From an uncultured Elusimicrobia bacterium (lineage in GTDB: Bacteria > Elusimicrobiota > Elusimicrobia > Elusimicrobiales > Elusimicrobiaceae), in NCBI GenBank assembly GCA_945913025.1, contig CAMECJ010000002.1:1-64000 (forward strand): 64,000 nucleotides of DNA, written 5' to 3'. The first letter of the stretch is position 1. The number at the start of each line of letters is the position of its first letter. Made by a program: the position numbers and the translations under genes. Shown here one piece after another: positions 8,920 through 16,129 of this stretch. The notes under the pieces are model-generated. The model was given only the letters and a program-made list of their open reading frames with translations. It was not told the origin of the DNA and did no database searches.

Positions 8920-8953
8920 AAATCTCCGGAGCTAAAACTCCGGAGATTTTTAT
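8920..8953 (+). terminator. Terminator after hydG
   Basis: AATCTCCGGA pairs with TCCGGAGATT, followed by TTTT, 15 bp after the hydG stop. Confidence 0.85.
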
Positions 8954-8960
8954 TGTATAG

Positions 8961-8993
8961 AAAACCCCAGTCTCCAAACGGAAACCGGGGTTC
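8961..8993 (-). terminator. Terminator for the leftward pilin gene
   Basis: On the minus strand AACCCCGGTTTCC pairs with GGAGACTGGGGTT, followed by TTC, immediately after the pilin stop at 9008. Confidence 0.7.
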
Positions 8994-9007
8994 TGCGTCA
9001 AAAAAAC

Positions 9008-9523
9008 TTATTTAATCAAGCCCTTTGTATCTCCATTGGCAATAGATTTGCAAATGGCAGTTACACCATTGGTAGTGGGCGTCGAAGCCGTAGAAGAAGC
9101 ATCCGCCGCAGTCGTATTGCACCAACGGGTTATGGTTCCGTCATTGGCAATATACATATTGAGATGATAAGCATTATCACCCGTCGTAGCAGTACCATTG
9201 TTGGCACGTTGCGCCTTTACCACAACAGCCGTATCACCTTTAAGCACTGTGAAAACAAAGTTCTTAGTCGTTGTAGTCGTAGTCGTCGCGGAACCCACCC
9301 CGGGAGGCTGCAGGTCTAGTAAGCTCAAATCAGTGGTAAAACTGCCCGTGCTCATTTGGTACACTTGTTCAGCAGTCGCCAAATTGCCCAAAAGCGTAAG
9401 GGCTTCGGTTGCGCGCGACTTTTCCACCGCTTTGGTATACTGCGGCAGTGCCACAGATGACAAAATACCAATAATCAGTACGACGACCAATAATTCGATC
9501 AAGGTAAAACCTTTTTTCATCAT
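9008..9523 (-). CDS. Solitary type IV prepilin with a threonine run
   Basis: Prepilin with leader MMKKG (or MKKG) and the motif [24 protein letters not shown], then a variable domain. Around residue 85 there is a run of seven threonines, a possible O-glycosylation target. The C-terminal region has a conserved-looking cysteine pair (RWC.. and AICKSI) shared with the other solitary pilins. AAAAGGAG precedes the start; which of the two adjacent ATGs is used is undecided. The gene is monocistronic, transcribed leftward between hydG and rbfA, with its own terminator. Confidence 0.88.
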   Translation of the reverse strand: MMKKGFTLIELLVVVLIIGILSSVALPQYTKAVEKSRATEALTLLGNLATAEQVYQMSTGSFTTDLSLLDLQPPGVGSATTTTTTTKNFVFTVLKGDTAVVVKAQRANNGTATTGDNAYHLNMYIANDGTITRWCNTTAADASSTASTPTTNGVTAICKSIANGDTKGLIK

Positions 9524-9568
9524 AGAATCTCCTTTTAGATTAAGTGCAGAAATGAACTTCTGCTTTTA

Positions 9569-9595
9569 GTAGTATAGCTATTTCAAAAAAAACAA
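9569..9595 (-). promoter_or_regulatory. Probable pilin promoter with a shorter T tract
   Basis: On the minus strand eight Ts are followed by GAAATAGCTATACTACT. TATACT is a plausible -10, about 45 nt upstream of the pilin start. It resembles the other pilin promoters, but the tract is shorter and the GATAC element is not conserved. Confidence 0.45.
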
Positions 9596-9620
9596 GTGCA
9601 CTCCTCTGTAAAAGCCAAAA

Positions 9621-9629
9621 TGGTATAAT
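9621..9629 (+). promoter_or_regulatory. Extended -10 promoter of rbfA, leaderless layout
   Basis: TGG then TATAAT (9624-9629) ends exactly 6 nt before the rbfA ATG. No ribosome binding site is visible. This gives the rbfA-nrnA-truB-ribF group its own promoter, separate from rimP-nusA-infB. Confidence 0.65.
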
Positions 9630-9635
9630 AAAAAT

Positions 9636-9995
9636 ATGATAGACAGAATTAAACGGTTGGAAACCCTTTTTTTAGAAGAAATCAATACGCTCATTACCAA
9701 AATGGCCGCCAACGGCGATTTTGGCGGATTTGTGACGATTACGGCAGTGCGCCTAACTAAAGATTTGGCCAATGCCAAAGTGTTTTTCTCGGTATTTGGC
9801 AGCCCCGAGGACCGCAAAAAAACGCAGGAAGCCTTGTCGCTTTTGCGCAAAGAAATCGGTGCGCAGCTGCGCGGACGGTTACACTTAAAACGTATTCCGT
9901 CGTTTAGTTTCGAATACGACGATACGCCCGAAAAAGCTTCCCGCGTGGAGGCCATTTTCCAAGTGATTGAAAAGGAACACGAAAATGGAAAATAG
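9636..9995 (+). CDS. rbfA: Ribosome-binding factor A
   Basis: RbfA is a small KH-fold protein that binds the 30S subunit and aids 16S rRNA 5'-end maturation. It is 119 residues, normal for the family, with the typical core VRLTKDLANAKVFFSVFG and the C-terminal RIPSFSFEYDDTPEKASRVE. It overlaps the next gene by 11 bp. In most bacteria it follows infB directly; here 3.9 kb of array, pilins and hydG intervene. Confidence 0.93.
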   Translation: MIDRIKRLETLFLEEINTLITKMAANGDFGGFVTITAVRLTKDLANAKVFFSVFGSPEDRKKTQEALSLLRKEIGAQLRGRLHLKRIPSFSFEYDDTPEKASRVEAIFQVIEKEHENGK

Positions 9996-10980
9996 AGAAG
10001 AAAGCCTGCGCGCGGTGTGGAAGGCTGTACGCGCCGGAAACAAGTTTTTTATCGCCGGACATTTAAATCCGGACGGAGATTCTTTGGGCTGTACGCTGAC
10101 GATGACTTCCCTATTGGAACGCTTGGGCAAAACGGTGTACGCCTATGCTGCACCCGCTATTGGGGGCGACTTAAAATTCCTGCCCGGACTTGAAAAAATT
10201 CACGTGGGCGTACTACCCGCAAATCCGGATTTTGATACTGTCATTCTCTTGGAATGTTCCGACCGCCAGCGCGGCGGCGATTTGGAGAGCGTTTTAAAAC
10301 CCGCAAAAACCTTAGTAAATATCGACCACCATCTGGTAAGCGACGCATACGGCCACGTCAACCATATTGATTCCGCCGCTTCCTCTACTGCCGAAATCAT
10401 TTTCCAGCTGTTTGAAGCTTCCGCGGAAGACAATTTGCTGCCTACGCCGGATGAGGCCACCTGCCTGTATACCGGCCTTGTGACCGATACGGGCCGCTTC
10501 GTACATTCCAACACCACGGCCGAAGCGCTGCGTGTGGGATCGGCGTTGGTGGCACTTGGGGCGGACGTCAATAAAATCAACCAAGTTATTTACTTCACCA
10601 AATCTTTTATTGAGCTGAAGTTATTGGGCCGCGCGCTTGAAAAAATGGAAATGCGCTTTGACAATAAATACAGCCAAATCATTTTGACCCGGCGGGATTT
10701 TGAAACCTTCGGCGCCACGCCCGCCCAAACGCAAGGGATTGTCAGCCAGCCGACAATGATCCCGGGGGTGGAAGTATCCGCCCTTATCAAAGAAGAGCCG
10801 GATAAAGTCTCCGTCAACCTGCGCTCCCGAGGAGCCGCGGACGTAAGCCGTATCGCCCAGCTGTTTGGCGGCGGAGGGCACGCGCGGGCAGCCGGCTTTA
10901 AAGTAACAGACAAAACCGTAAGCGACGTGGCCGACGCCTTGGCCGAAGTGGTGTACAATGTCGTTAAAGACTTACACTGA
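9985..10980 (+). CDS. nrnA: DHH-family nanoRNase / pAp phosphatase NrnA
   Basis: Degrades very short oligoribonucleotides and removes the 3' phosphate of pAp. The 331-residue protein has HLNPDGDSLG near residue 22, the DHH motif at 114-116 within NIDHHLVSDAYG, and the DHHA1 signature FGGGGHARAAG near residue 296. ATG 9985 is preferred over an upstream in-frame non-ATG codon because AAAGGAA lies just before it and it gives the family N-terminus. It overlaps rbfA by 11 bp and truB by 23 bp, so the operon is tightly coupled. Confidence 0.92.
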   Translation: MENREESLRAVWKAVRAGNKFFIAGHLNPDGDSLGCTLTMTSLLERLGKTVYAYAAPAIGGDLKFLPGLEKIHVGVLPANPDFDTVILLECSDRQRGGDLESVLKPAKTLVNIDHHLVSDAYGHVNHIDSAASSTAEIIFQLFEASAEDNLLPTPDEATCLYTGLVTDTGRFVHSNTTAEALRVGSALVALGADVNKINQVIYFTKSFIELKLLGRALEKMEMRFDNKYSQIILTRRDFETFGATPAQTQGIVSQPTMIPGVEVSALIKEEPDKVSVNLRSRGAADVSRIAQLFGGGGHARAAGFKVTDKTVSDVADALAEVVYNVVKDLH

Positions 10981-11671
10981 ACCCGCCAAAAGCGGTATTC
11001 TGCTGATTGATAAACCGAAGGATTTTTCTTCGCACGACATTATCGCTATCTGCCGACGGGAACTGAAAACCAAAAAAATCGGCCACAGCGGAACGCTCGA
11101 CCCGATGGCGACGGGGTTGCTCATTCTGCTTATTGGGCGGGAAGCCACCAAAAAACAAGACCAATTTTTAAAGCTGGAAAAAGTTTACTCCGCCGTCTTA
11201 AAACTGGGCGGGGAAACCGACTCCTGGGACGCCTACGGCGAGATTGTACACTCAAAGCCCGTCCCCCCGCTGGCCGCGGAAGATTTGCGCCGCGCCGTAC
11301 AAAAATTATCGGGCCGTATCGTACAGCCTATTCCTTTTTTCAGCGCAAAACGCATCAACGGAAACCGCATGTACGAATTGGCCCGAAAAGGCGCGGAAAT
11401 GGAACGCAAATATAACGAAGTGGACGTACAATGGCTGCGTGCGGAATTTACCGCACCTGACGAAATTGCGTTTACCGTGCGCTGTTCGTGCGGAACTTAC
11501 GTACGCTCGCTGGGTTATCTGCTTGCGCAGGAGCTGAAAACGGTCGGGCATTTAACGTCTTTGAGGCGTGAAAAAATCGGCGGGTTTTGCGTAAATAACG
11601 CGTTTGACGGAAACCTGCTGAAAGGAACCGGATCAGACTTGTATACGCACGTACAGACGGAAGCGTTATGA
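10958..11671 (+). CDS. truB: tRNA pseudouridine-55 synthase TruB
   Basis: Makes pseudouridine at position 55 of tRNA T arms. GHSGTLDPMATG contains the catalytic aspartate (about D48). KVYSAVLKLGGETDSWDAYG and the SCGTYVRSLGYLLAQEL region are typical. At 237 residues it is a short form with little or no C-terminal PUA domain. The start lies inside nrnA (23-bp overlap) and the stop overlaps the ribF start by 4 bp (ATGA). Confidence 0.94.
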   Translation: MSLKTYTEPAKSGILLIDKPKDFSSHDIIAICRRELKTKKIGHSGTLDPMATGLLILLIGREATKKQDQFLKLEKVYSAVLKLGGETDSWDAYGEIVHSKPVPPLAAEDLRRAVQKLSGRIVQPIPFFSAKRINGNRMYELARKGAEMERKYNEVDVQWLRAEFTAPDEIAFTVRCSCGTYVRSLGYLLAQELKTVGHLTSLRREKIGGFCVNNAFDGNLLKGTGSDLYTHVQTEAL

Positions 11672-12573
11672 AGAAAACCAAACATTTTATTACAGTAGGC
11701 ACGTTTGACGGACTACACGGCGGACACCGCGCGCTTTTCGGCAAGTTGGAAATGATGTCCGCCCTGCACCGTATGAAACCGCTTGCCTTATACTTTCCGT
11801 TCCCCCCCAAAACACTCCTGGGCGAACACCCCGAAATGACGGTGCTGACGCTTCCCGCCGAAAAAAAATTTCTGTTTAAAAAATCCGCCATTACCGCGCG
11901 CCCGCTTGATTTTGCCGCGTGCCGCAACTTGTCTGCGGAACAATTTTTTGACGTGTTACGCCACAAGTACAATATGGGCGGACTATTGGCGGGACCGGAT
12001 TTTGCTTTCGGCAAAGACCGCCAAGGCAGCCTTGATTTTTTACGCGCCCAATGCGACAGATACGGCCTGCCGTTTAGCGTAGCGGAGTTCTCCCTGATAC
12101 AGGGAGAAAAAATTTCATCTTCCCTCATCCGTAAAATGCTTGCCCAAGGGAATATCCCGCTTGCCAACGCACTGTTAGGCCGCCCATACGAACTGACGGG
12201 GCGCGTGATTAAAGGCCACCAGCTGGGCCGCAAACTGGGATTTCCCACCGCCAATTTGGATACGGGAATTTATAAAATTCTGCCGCTCGGGGTATTTGCC
12301 GTCAAAGTGCGCGTAGGCCGCAAAATTTACGACGGTTTTTGTAATATTGGGTTCCGCCCTACGGTTAACCCCATTCACGCTAAACTGCCGCTTGTGGAAG
12401 TAAATATCTTTGATTTCAAGCAAAGCATTTACGGCAGGAACATTACCCTTTGGTTTGTGCAAAAACTACGAGATGAAAAAAAGTTTAATGGGTTAGATAA
12501 TTTGGTGGCGCAGCTGAAATCTGACCGCGAAGATGCCCGCGCCGCTCTAAAAGATTTTACCTTTCCGCTGTAA
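11668..12573 (+). CDS. ribF: Bifunctional riboflavin kinase / FAD synthetase
   Basis: Converts riboflavin to FMN and FAD. The N-terminal nucleotidyltransferase domain (1-155) shows TVGTFDGLHGGHRALF and ISSSLIRKML. The C-terminal flavokinase domain (about 170-300) shows GRVIKGHQLGRKLGFPTANL and GFCNIGFRPTV. Length 301 is usual. It is last in rbfA-nrnA-truB-ribF; rpsO, which often follows, is absent. No T-rich terminator follows, but a palindromic repeat begins about 80 bp downstream. Confidence 0.95.
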   Translation: MKKTKHFITVGTFDGLHGGHRALFGKLEMMSALHRMKPLALYFPFPPKTLLGEHPEMTVLTLPAEKKFLFKKSAITARPLDFAACRNLSAEQFFDVLRHKYNMGGLLAGPDFAFGKDRQGSLDFLRAQCDRYGLPFSVAEFSLIQGEKISSSLIRKMLAQGNIPLANALLGRPYELTGRVIKGHQLGRKLGFPTANLDTGIYKILPLGVFAVKVRVGRKIYDGFCNIGFRPTVNPIHAKLPLVEVNIFDFKQSIYGRNITLWFVQKLRDEKKFNGLDNLVAQLKSDREDARAALKDFTFPL

Positions 12574-12651
12574 CCGATTGCTCAGTATTACTCCGTTTGT
12601 GAAAGATACCGATTGTCTATTCTTTATTTTGGCCGCTTAAACCAAAAGTTA

Positions 12652-12740
12652 CGTCATCCCGTAAGGTCGTAGTACGGGATCTCGTTGTTTCGTAACGACA
12701 GCTTCCCGCCCCCTGCGGGGCGCCCCCTTCGGGAATGGAC
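12652..12740. repeat. Dispersed palindromic repeat, intergenic copy
   Basis: Starts GTCATCCCG and ends TTCGGGAATGGAC, with CCCGTAAGG..TACGGG and GCCCCCTGCGGGGC inner palindromes. Same family as the copies at 6624, 18481, 32741 and 32891. Confidence 0.7.
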
Positions 12741-12766
12741 GAAGGCGCCGGCGTCCAAAATAAGCA

Positions 12767-12800
12767 ACAAGGGATAAGAAAACACTTTCTTATCCCTTGT
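12767..12800. terminator. Perfect 15-bp hairpin after the 12828 gene
   Basis: ACAAGGGATAAGAAA and its exact complement flank a 4-base loop. It ends 28 bp from the stop of the leftward gene at 12828. There is no T run on either side, so it is a poor classic terminator. A sister hairpin with the same ACAAGGG arm and the same GTGCGnAAATC flank lies at 33060-33088, also just beyond a leftward gene. Confidence 0.5.
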
Positions 12801-12827
12801 GCGTAAATCGTAAGGTAACATCAGCCG

Positions 12828-13097
12828 TCAATCTTCTTCCGTATAGTCACGCACGAAGAAAATAATATACGTAAACCACGTTGCGCCGAAGAAAATCAAA
12901 AAGCAGTACGAAAACCACCATATCTTGTTCAGAGGATTGTAATCAAGCAACATAGACTCCATAAACAACATTCCCAGCACTACCGCCAGATATCCCCATA
13001 CAAACAGTGCGGCCAGTTTTAAAATGGCATCAAACGTACCGACAATAAAGCCTTTTTCGGCATACGGTCTTTTAATAAAAGCGATTAATTTCTGCAT
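12828..13097 (-). CDS. Small membrane protein of unknown function
   Basis: An 89-residue protein with two predicted membrane segments (about residues 25-47 and 62-82), a basic N-terminus (MQKLIAFIKRPYAEKG) and an acidic tail (DYTEED). No family is recognised. A GGGAG lies some 15 bases upstream of the start, rather far. It is monocistronic; the next gene to the right runs the same way but 37 bp upstream. Confidence 0.7.
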   Translation of the reverse strand: MQKLIAFIKRPYAEKGFIVGTFDAILKLAALFVWGYLAVVLGMLFMESMLLDYNPLNKIWWFSYCFLIFFGATWFTYIIFFVRDYTEED

Positions 13098-13134
13098 ACA
13101 GTTATTTTAATCTCCCTAGGACTCTTTTGTCAAG

Positions 13135-13917
13135 CTACGGCTGCATAGCGGGGTCCGTTGCATTATAGCCGAAAGACGGATCCTCCGCCATTAAATTATC
13201 CTCTAAAAATCCGTCCGGAGCCGCACCGCCCGCGTCTGCAGCAGGCTGCGCCGACGGATTGTTGTTTAAGGCCTGCACGTCCTGCATCTCCGCTTGCGGC
13301 GTACCGGTTTCATACAGGGCAGTATCAGCATATATGTCTTGCGCGGCCGGAGCAGATTCTTCTTGCTGCGCAGCCGTTTCCGGCGACTTTTCTTTCATAA
13401 AGCGTTTCGGTTTATTTTTTCGGCTGGCCAGTTGGGCTTTGGACATAACGGGTTCTTTTTTCTCAGCCACGGCAGCATTTGCGGAAGTATCTTTGGAGAC
13501 ACGGGCGGCTTGCACTTGTTGACGGGGGGCTTTGTTTGCTTGTTCCCAATCCGCTTTTGCAGCTTCTTCCTGCGCAATGCGTTCCTGCTCGGAAAGCATA
13601 TCGTTCTCAAACTCTGGAAACTGATTCGTTCCGACAAAATTCTGTTCGACAGAAAAGTCTTTCCCTTTTATATATTTTTGTTTATAGACAGAAGATTTTT
13701 CCTCTTTGTTCTGCGGCACGGCGGAAGAAATATCGTAATACACTAACTCCGGCCCTGCGGCGGGAGCGGGTTTTTCTTCTGGCATAAGACAATAGTCCAC
13801 GCGTTCAGTTGTCGTAGCGTCTTGGTGTTTATCCACGCGCGTTTCGCACGTGGACGCGCAAAAAGCCGGCAGCCCTGCCGACAAAAATACCATAAAAACT
13901 GCAAAAATTTTTTTCAT
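13135..13917 (-). CDS. Secreted Ala/Glu/Gln-rich protein, unknown function
   Basis: A 260-residue product with a signal peptide (about residues 1-20, cleaved after AFCA or nearby). Two cysteines follow early (STCETRVD, DYCLMPEE); the rest is low complexity and charged with long Ala/Gln/Pro-rich stretches, probably disordered or coiled. No domain is recognised. GGAGAG precedes the ATG, and TATGAT/TATAGT boxes lie close upstream. Codon periodicity and the signal peptide support a real gene. Confidence 0.7.
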   Translation of the reverse strand: MKKIFAVFMVFLSAGLPAFCASTCETRVDKHQDATTTERVDYCLMPEEKPAPAAGPELVYYDISSAVPQNKEEKSSVYKQKYIKGKDFSVEQNFVGTNQFPEFENDMLSEQERIAQEEAAKADWEQANKAPRQQVQAARVSKDTSANAAVAEKKEPVMSKAQLASRKNKPKRFMKEKSPETAAQQEESAPAAQDIYADTALYETGTPQAEMQDVQALNNNPSAQPAADAGGAAPDGFLEDNLMAEDPSFGYNATDPAMQP

Positions 13918-13978
13918 AAACTCTCCGTACTATAATCATAGTACATTTTACGTCTTTTTGCACGCTAAAAACACAAAC

Positions 13979-14329
13979 TTATCCCAAGCATTTCATTCCA
14001 GCGATAAGCGCGGCGGCCCCAAACAACACGGAGCAGGCCAAGTATATCGCGGCCTCCCCCGCCCGCCCCTGACCGGCAAGACGCGCAAAATCCAGCAAAT
14101 AAGTGGAAAACGTGGTAAAACCGCCCAAAAGGCCGCTCATTACGAATAATTTTAATTCCGGCGAAATTCCCGTACTCCGTTGGAAAAAAGCGTATGCCGC
14201 TCCGATAAAAAACGCACCCGCCACATTTACGGCAAACGTACCCCAATGCGCGGGAACCGCAACACATACCAGCCAACGCAGCACGCTGCCCGCGCCTCCG
14301 CCAATAAATACACCTAAAAAAGCAAACAT
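13979..14329 (-). CDS. crcB: CrcB/Fluc fluoride exporter
   Basis: Small four-helix membrane protein that works as a dual-topology dimer exporting fluoride. The 116-residue product shows GGGAGSVLRW near the start, the N-V-A-G motif (FAVNVAGAFFIG) and GLLGGFTTFSTY, all family signatures. ATG 14329 is preferred over an upstream in-frame start because GGAGG lies 5 bases before it. It lies downstream of a tRNA and its terminator, so it may depend on read-through. No fluoride riboswitch is evident. Confidence 0.93.
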   Translation of the reverse strand: MFAFLGVFIGGGAGSVLRWLVCVAVPAHWGTFAVNVAGAFFIGAAYAFFQRSTGISPELKLFVMSGLLGGFTTFSTYLLDFARLAGQGRAGEAAIYLACSVLFGAAALIAGMKCLG

Positions 14330-14330
14330 A

Positions 14331-14372
14331 AAAACCTCCAAACAAAAAGCCCTCCGTTTGGAGGGCATCAAA
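14331..14372 (-). promoter_or_regulatory. Terminator and alternative hairpin between tRNA and crcB
   Basis: On the minus strand GCCCTCC pairs with GGAGGGC (loop AAAC) followed by TTTTTG, an intrinsic terminator for the tRNA. The first arm plus loop, CCTCCAAAC (14356-14364), is also a perfect 9-base complement of GTTTGGAGG (14335-14343), which contains the crcB ribosome binding site. Read-through transcripts could therefore form either the terminator or an RBS-masking helix. Confidence 0.65.
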
Positions 14373-14375
14373 AAA

Positions 14376-14449
14376 TGTCACCGGGTGGGATCGAACCACC
14401 GACCTAGCGCTTATGAAACGCTCGCTCTAACCAGCTGAGCTACGGTGAC
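14376..14449 (-). tRNA. tRNA with CAT anticodon (elongator Met, or Ile2 if lysidine-modified)
   Basis: The 74-nt gene folds as a full cloverleaf: acceptor GTCACCG/CGGTGAC with A discriminator, D stem GCTC/GAGC, anticodon stem AGCGT/GCGCT with loop TTCATAA, and T arm GGTGG TTCGATC CCACC. CCA is not encoded. The paired G1-C72 excludes initiator tRNA. Anticodon CAT alone does not separate elongator methionine from isoleucine-2. Confidence 0.93.
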
Positions 14450-14466
14450 GTAAATCTTATATATTT

Positions 14467-14496
14467 ATTATAACAAAACAACACAACAAAACGCAA
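14467..14496 (-). promoter_or_regulatory. Promoter of the CAT tRNA
   Basis: On the minus strand TTGCGT (14491-14496) and TATAAT (14467-14472) are spaced by 18 bp, and the -10 lies about 17 nt before the tRNA 5' end. Confidence 0.65.
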
Positions 14497-14524
14497 GATT
14501 TTTTATTTTTTCCGTTGGAAAACG

Positions 14525-15127
14525 CTAATCAATCATTGAATATACGTTTAACGAAGCGGGTATTTTGGCGTTTTTGGCTGTATCAAAATCCTGTTGTGCC
14601 AAATCGTTTTTCCCCAAACGCAAATATGCCGCGCCGCGCGCGTTATACACGTCCGCCGCGGGGTGGAGATGAATGACGGAGGTATAATCCGCAACCGCCT
14701 CTTTGTAGCGGCCTAACATAAAATACACGCCCGCGCGGGAAAAGAAAATCTCCGGCTTAGAGGGTTTCAGCATAACGGCGGAATTAAACACGTTAAGCGC
14801 GTCCTCAAAACGTCCTTTAGCGGCCAATACGCTGCCGTAAGCAGTATAAGCATCGGCCTGGAACGGATTTTTATCCAACACAAATTTGAAATCAGCCTCG
14901 GCCAACTCGTAATTTCCCTGAAAAAAATGGACTGCGCCGCGGGACGCATACGCTTCCAAATTGTCCGGATTTAAACGGATGGCGCGGTTATATGCGGCAA
15001 GAGCACGTCCGGGGTTTCCGTCCTTAAAATAGCCGTCCCCCCGCAACAAATATTCAGATGATGTGCGGAGCCCCGCACATCCTGCTAAAACAAAAGTACA
15101 CAGAAGGGACAAAAGTGTTTTTTTCAT
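14525..15127 (-). CDS. TPR-repeat lipoprotein
   Basis: A 200-residue lipoprotein with signal peptide and lipobox LAGC (Cys17), followed by at least four tetratricopeptide repeats (about 28-185), for example AYNRAIRLNPDNLEAYASRG and AVMLKPSKPEIFFSRAGVYF. The size and architecture resemble PilF/PilW or NlpI type outer-membrane lipoproteins, which help secretin assembly. That role is plausible given the pilus operon in this window, but no linkage shows it. GGAGG precedes the ATG. Confidence 0.85.
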   Translation of the reverse strand: MKKTLLSLLCTFVLAGCAGLRTSSEYLLRGDGYFKDGNPGRALAAYNRAIRLNPDNLEAYASRGAVHFFQGNYELAEADFKFVLDKNPFQADAYTAYGSVLAAKGRFEDALNVFNSAVMLKPSKPEIFFSRAGVYFMLGRYKEAVADYTSVIHLHPAADVYNARGAAYLRLGKNDLAQQDFDTAKNAKIPASLNVYSMID

Positions 15128-15205
15128 GTCCAGCCTCCCGAAGAAAAGGTCCTAAAGATTATACAATAAAAGTCCTATTTTTTTCTAGGCATAAATTGCG
15201 CGGCA

Positions 15206-15224
15206 AATAGGCCCAAAGACCCTG
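15206..15224. promoter_or_regulatory. Recurrent AGGYCCAAAGRCCC-type motif, copy 1
   Basis: AATAGGCCCAAAGACCCTG resembles elements at 41904-41925 and 42536-42557. All three lie in intergenic regions upstream of genes. It may be an operator; function unknown. Confidence 0.35.
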
Positions 15225-15329
15225 TTTTTCGCCCGCCGGAAACGCTAGACTGTTTATATAAGAATAATTTTCATTTTATCCCATACCGCTGTAGTCCCAA
15301 ACCCTGCTGCAGCGGTTCCCTTTTTTATA

Positions 15330-15358
15330 TTGGTTTTCCCGCCGACAAATGATACAAT
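15330..15358 (+). promoter_or_regulatory. Promoter of the glycosyltransferase gene, leaderless layout
   Basis: TTGGTT (15330-15335), a 17-bp spacer, then TGA preceding TACAAT (15353-15358), which ends exactly 6 nt before the ATG. No ribosome binding site is visible. Confidence 0.65.
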
Positions 15359-15364
15359 AGAAAT

Positions 15365-16129
15365 ATGAAAACAAACCAACGGATTTCTCTTTTTATCATT
15401 GCTAAAAATGAAGAACGGCACATTGCCAAATGTATTCTGAGCGCGAAAAATCTGGTAAGCGAGGTTATCGTGGTAGACTCGTGCTCCACTGACAAAACTG
15501 CTCTTATCTGCCGCGACTTGGGGGCGCAGGTTTTCAGCCGCCCGTTTGACGGGTTTGCCAACCAAAAAAATTTTGCGCTTTCCAAGGTATCCTGCCCGTG
15601 GGCGCTGAACCTGGACGCGGACGAAACGCTTACCCCCGAACTGGCGGAGGAAATCGCCCGTACGGCGGGGAACTCCCCTTTTGACGGCTTTTATATTCCT
15701 TTCTCCAATTATTTTTTGGGAAAGAAAATGCGCTTTAGCGGGCTGAACAAAGAAACCCACCTGCGCCTTGTGCGCACGGACAAAGCTTCCTACTCCGGCG
15801 GCCTCGTACACGAAGGGTTAGAGGTGCGCGGCCCCGTCGGACGGTTAAAAAATCCGATCAACCATTATTCTTACGATACGATTGAAACGTATTTCCGTAA
15901 GTTTAACCATTACACCACGCTCGCCGCGCGGCAAATGTACCAAAACGGCAAACGCTTTTCGCTCATCGGCACGGTAATACGCCCGCCGTTTGAATTTGCC
16001 AAACGCTATCTGCTGAAATTAGGTTTTTTAGACGGAGTACGCGGCTTGTTGTGGGCGTCTTTTTCCACTTTCTACGTATTTGTAAAATATATGAAGCTTT
16101 GGTATCTTAAACAGGAGATCGGCAAATGA
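15365..16129 (+). CDS. Family 2 glycosyltransferase, LPS core (WaaE/KdtX-like)
   Basis: Likely transfers a hexose onto the LPS inner core at the cytoplasmic membrane. The 254-residue protein begins with the GT-A fold signatures ISLFIIAKNEERHI and VVDSCSTDKT and has the metal-binding LDADE near residue 85. The long C-terminal part with TYFRKFNHYTTLAARQM is typical of the WaaE group. Its stop overlaps the next gene's start by 4 bp (ATGA), so it shares an operon with the polysaccharide deacetylases. Exact sugar is unknown. Confidence 0.85.
   Translation: MKTNQRISLFIIAKNEERHIAKCILSAKNLVSEVIVVDSCSTDKTALICRDLGAQVFSRPFDGFANQKNFALSKVSCPWALNLDADETLTPELAEEIARTAGNSPFDGFYIPFSNYFLGKKMRFSGLNKETHLRLVRTDKASYSGGLVHEGLEVRGPVGRLKNPINHYSYDTIETYFRKFNHYTTLAARQMYQNGKRFSLIGTVIRPPFEFAKRYLLKLGFLDGVRGLLWASFSTFYVFVKYMKLWYLKQEIGK

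Noticed and set aside
13850-14149. 99-codon + strand ORF
   Set aside because: It spans the ends of two leftward genes and their spacer, with no start signals.
14330-14375. Fluoride riboswitch before crcB
   Set aside because: The segment is too short and is taken up by the tRNA terminator; the conserved fluoride aptamer pattern is not visible.
14376-14449. Initiator tRNA-fMet
   Set aside because: Position 1 and 72 form a G-C pair, whereas initiator tRNAs have a mismatch there.
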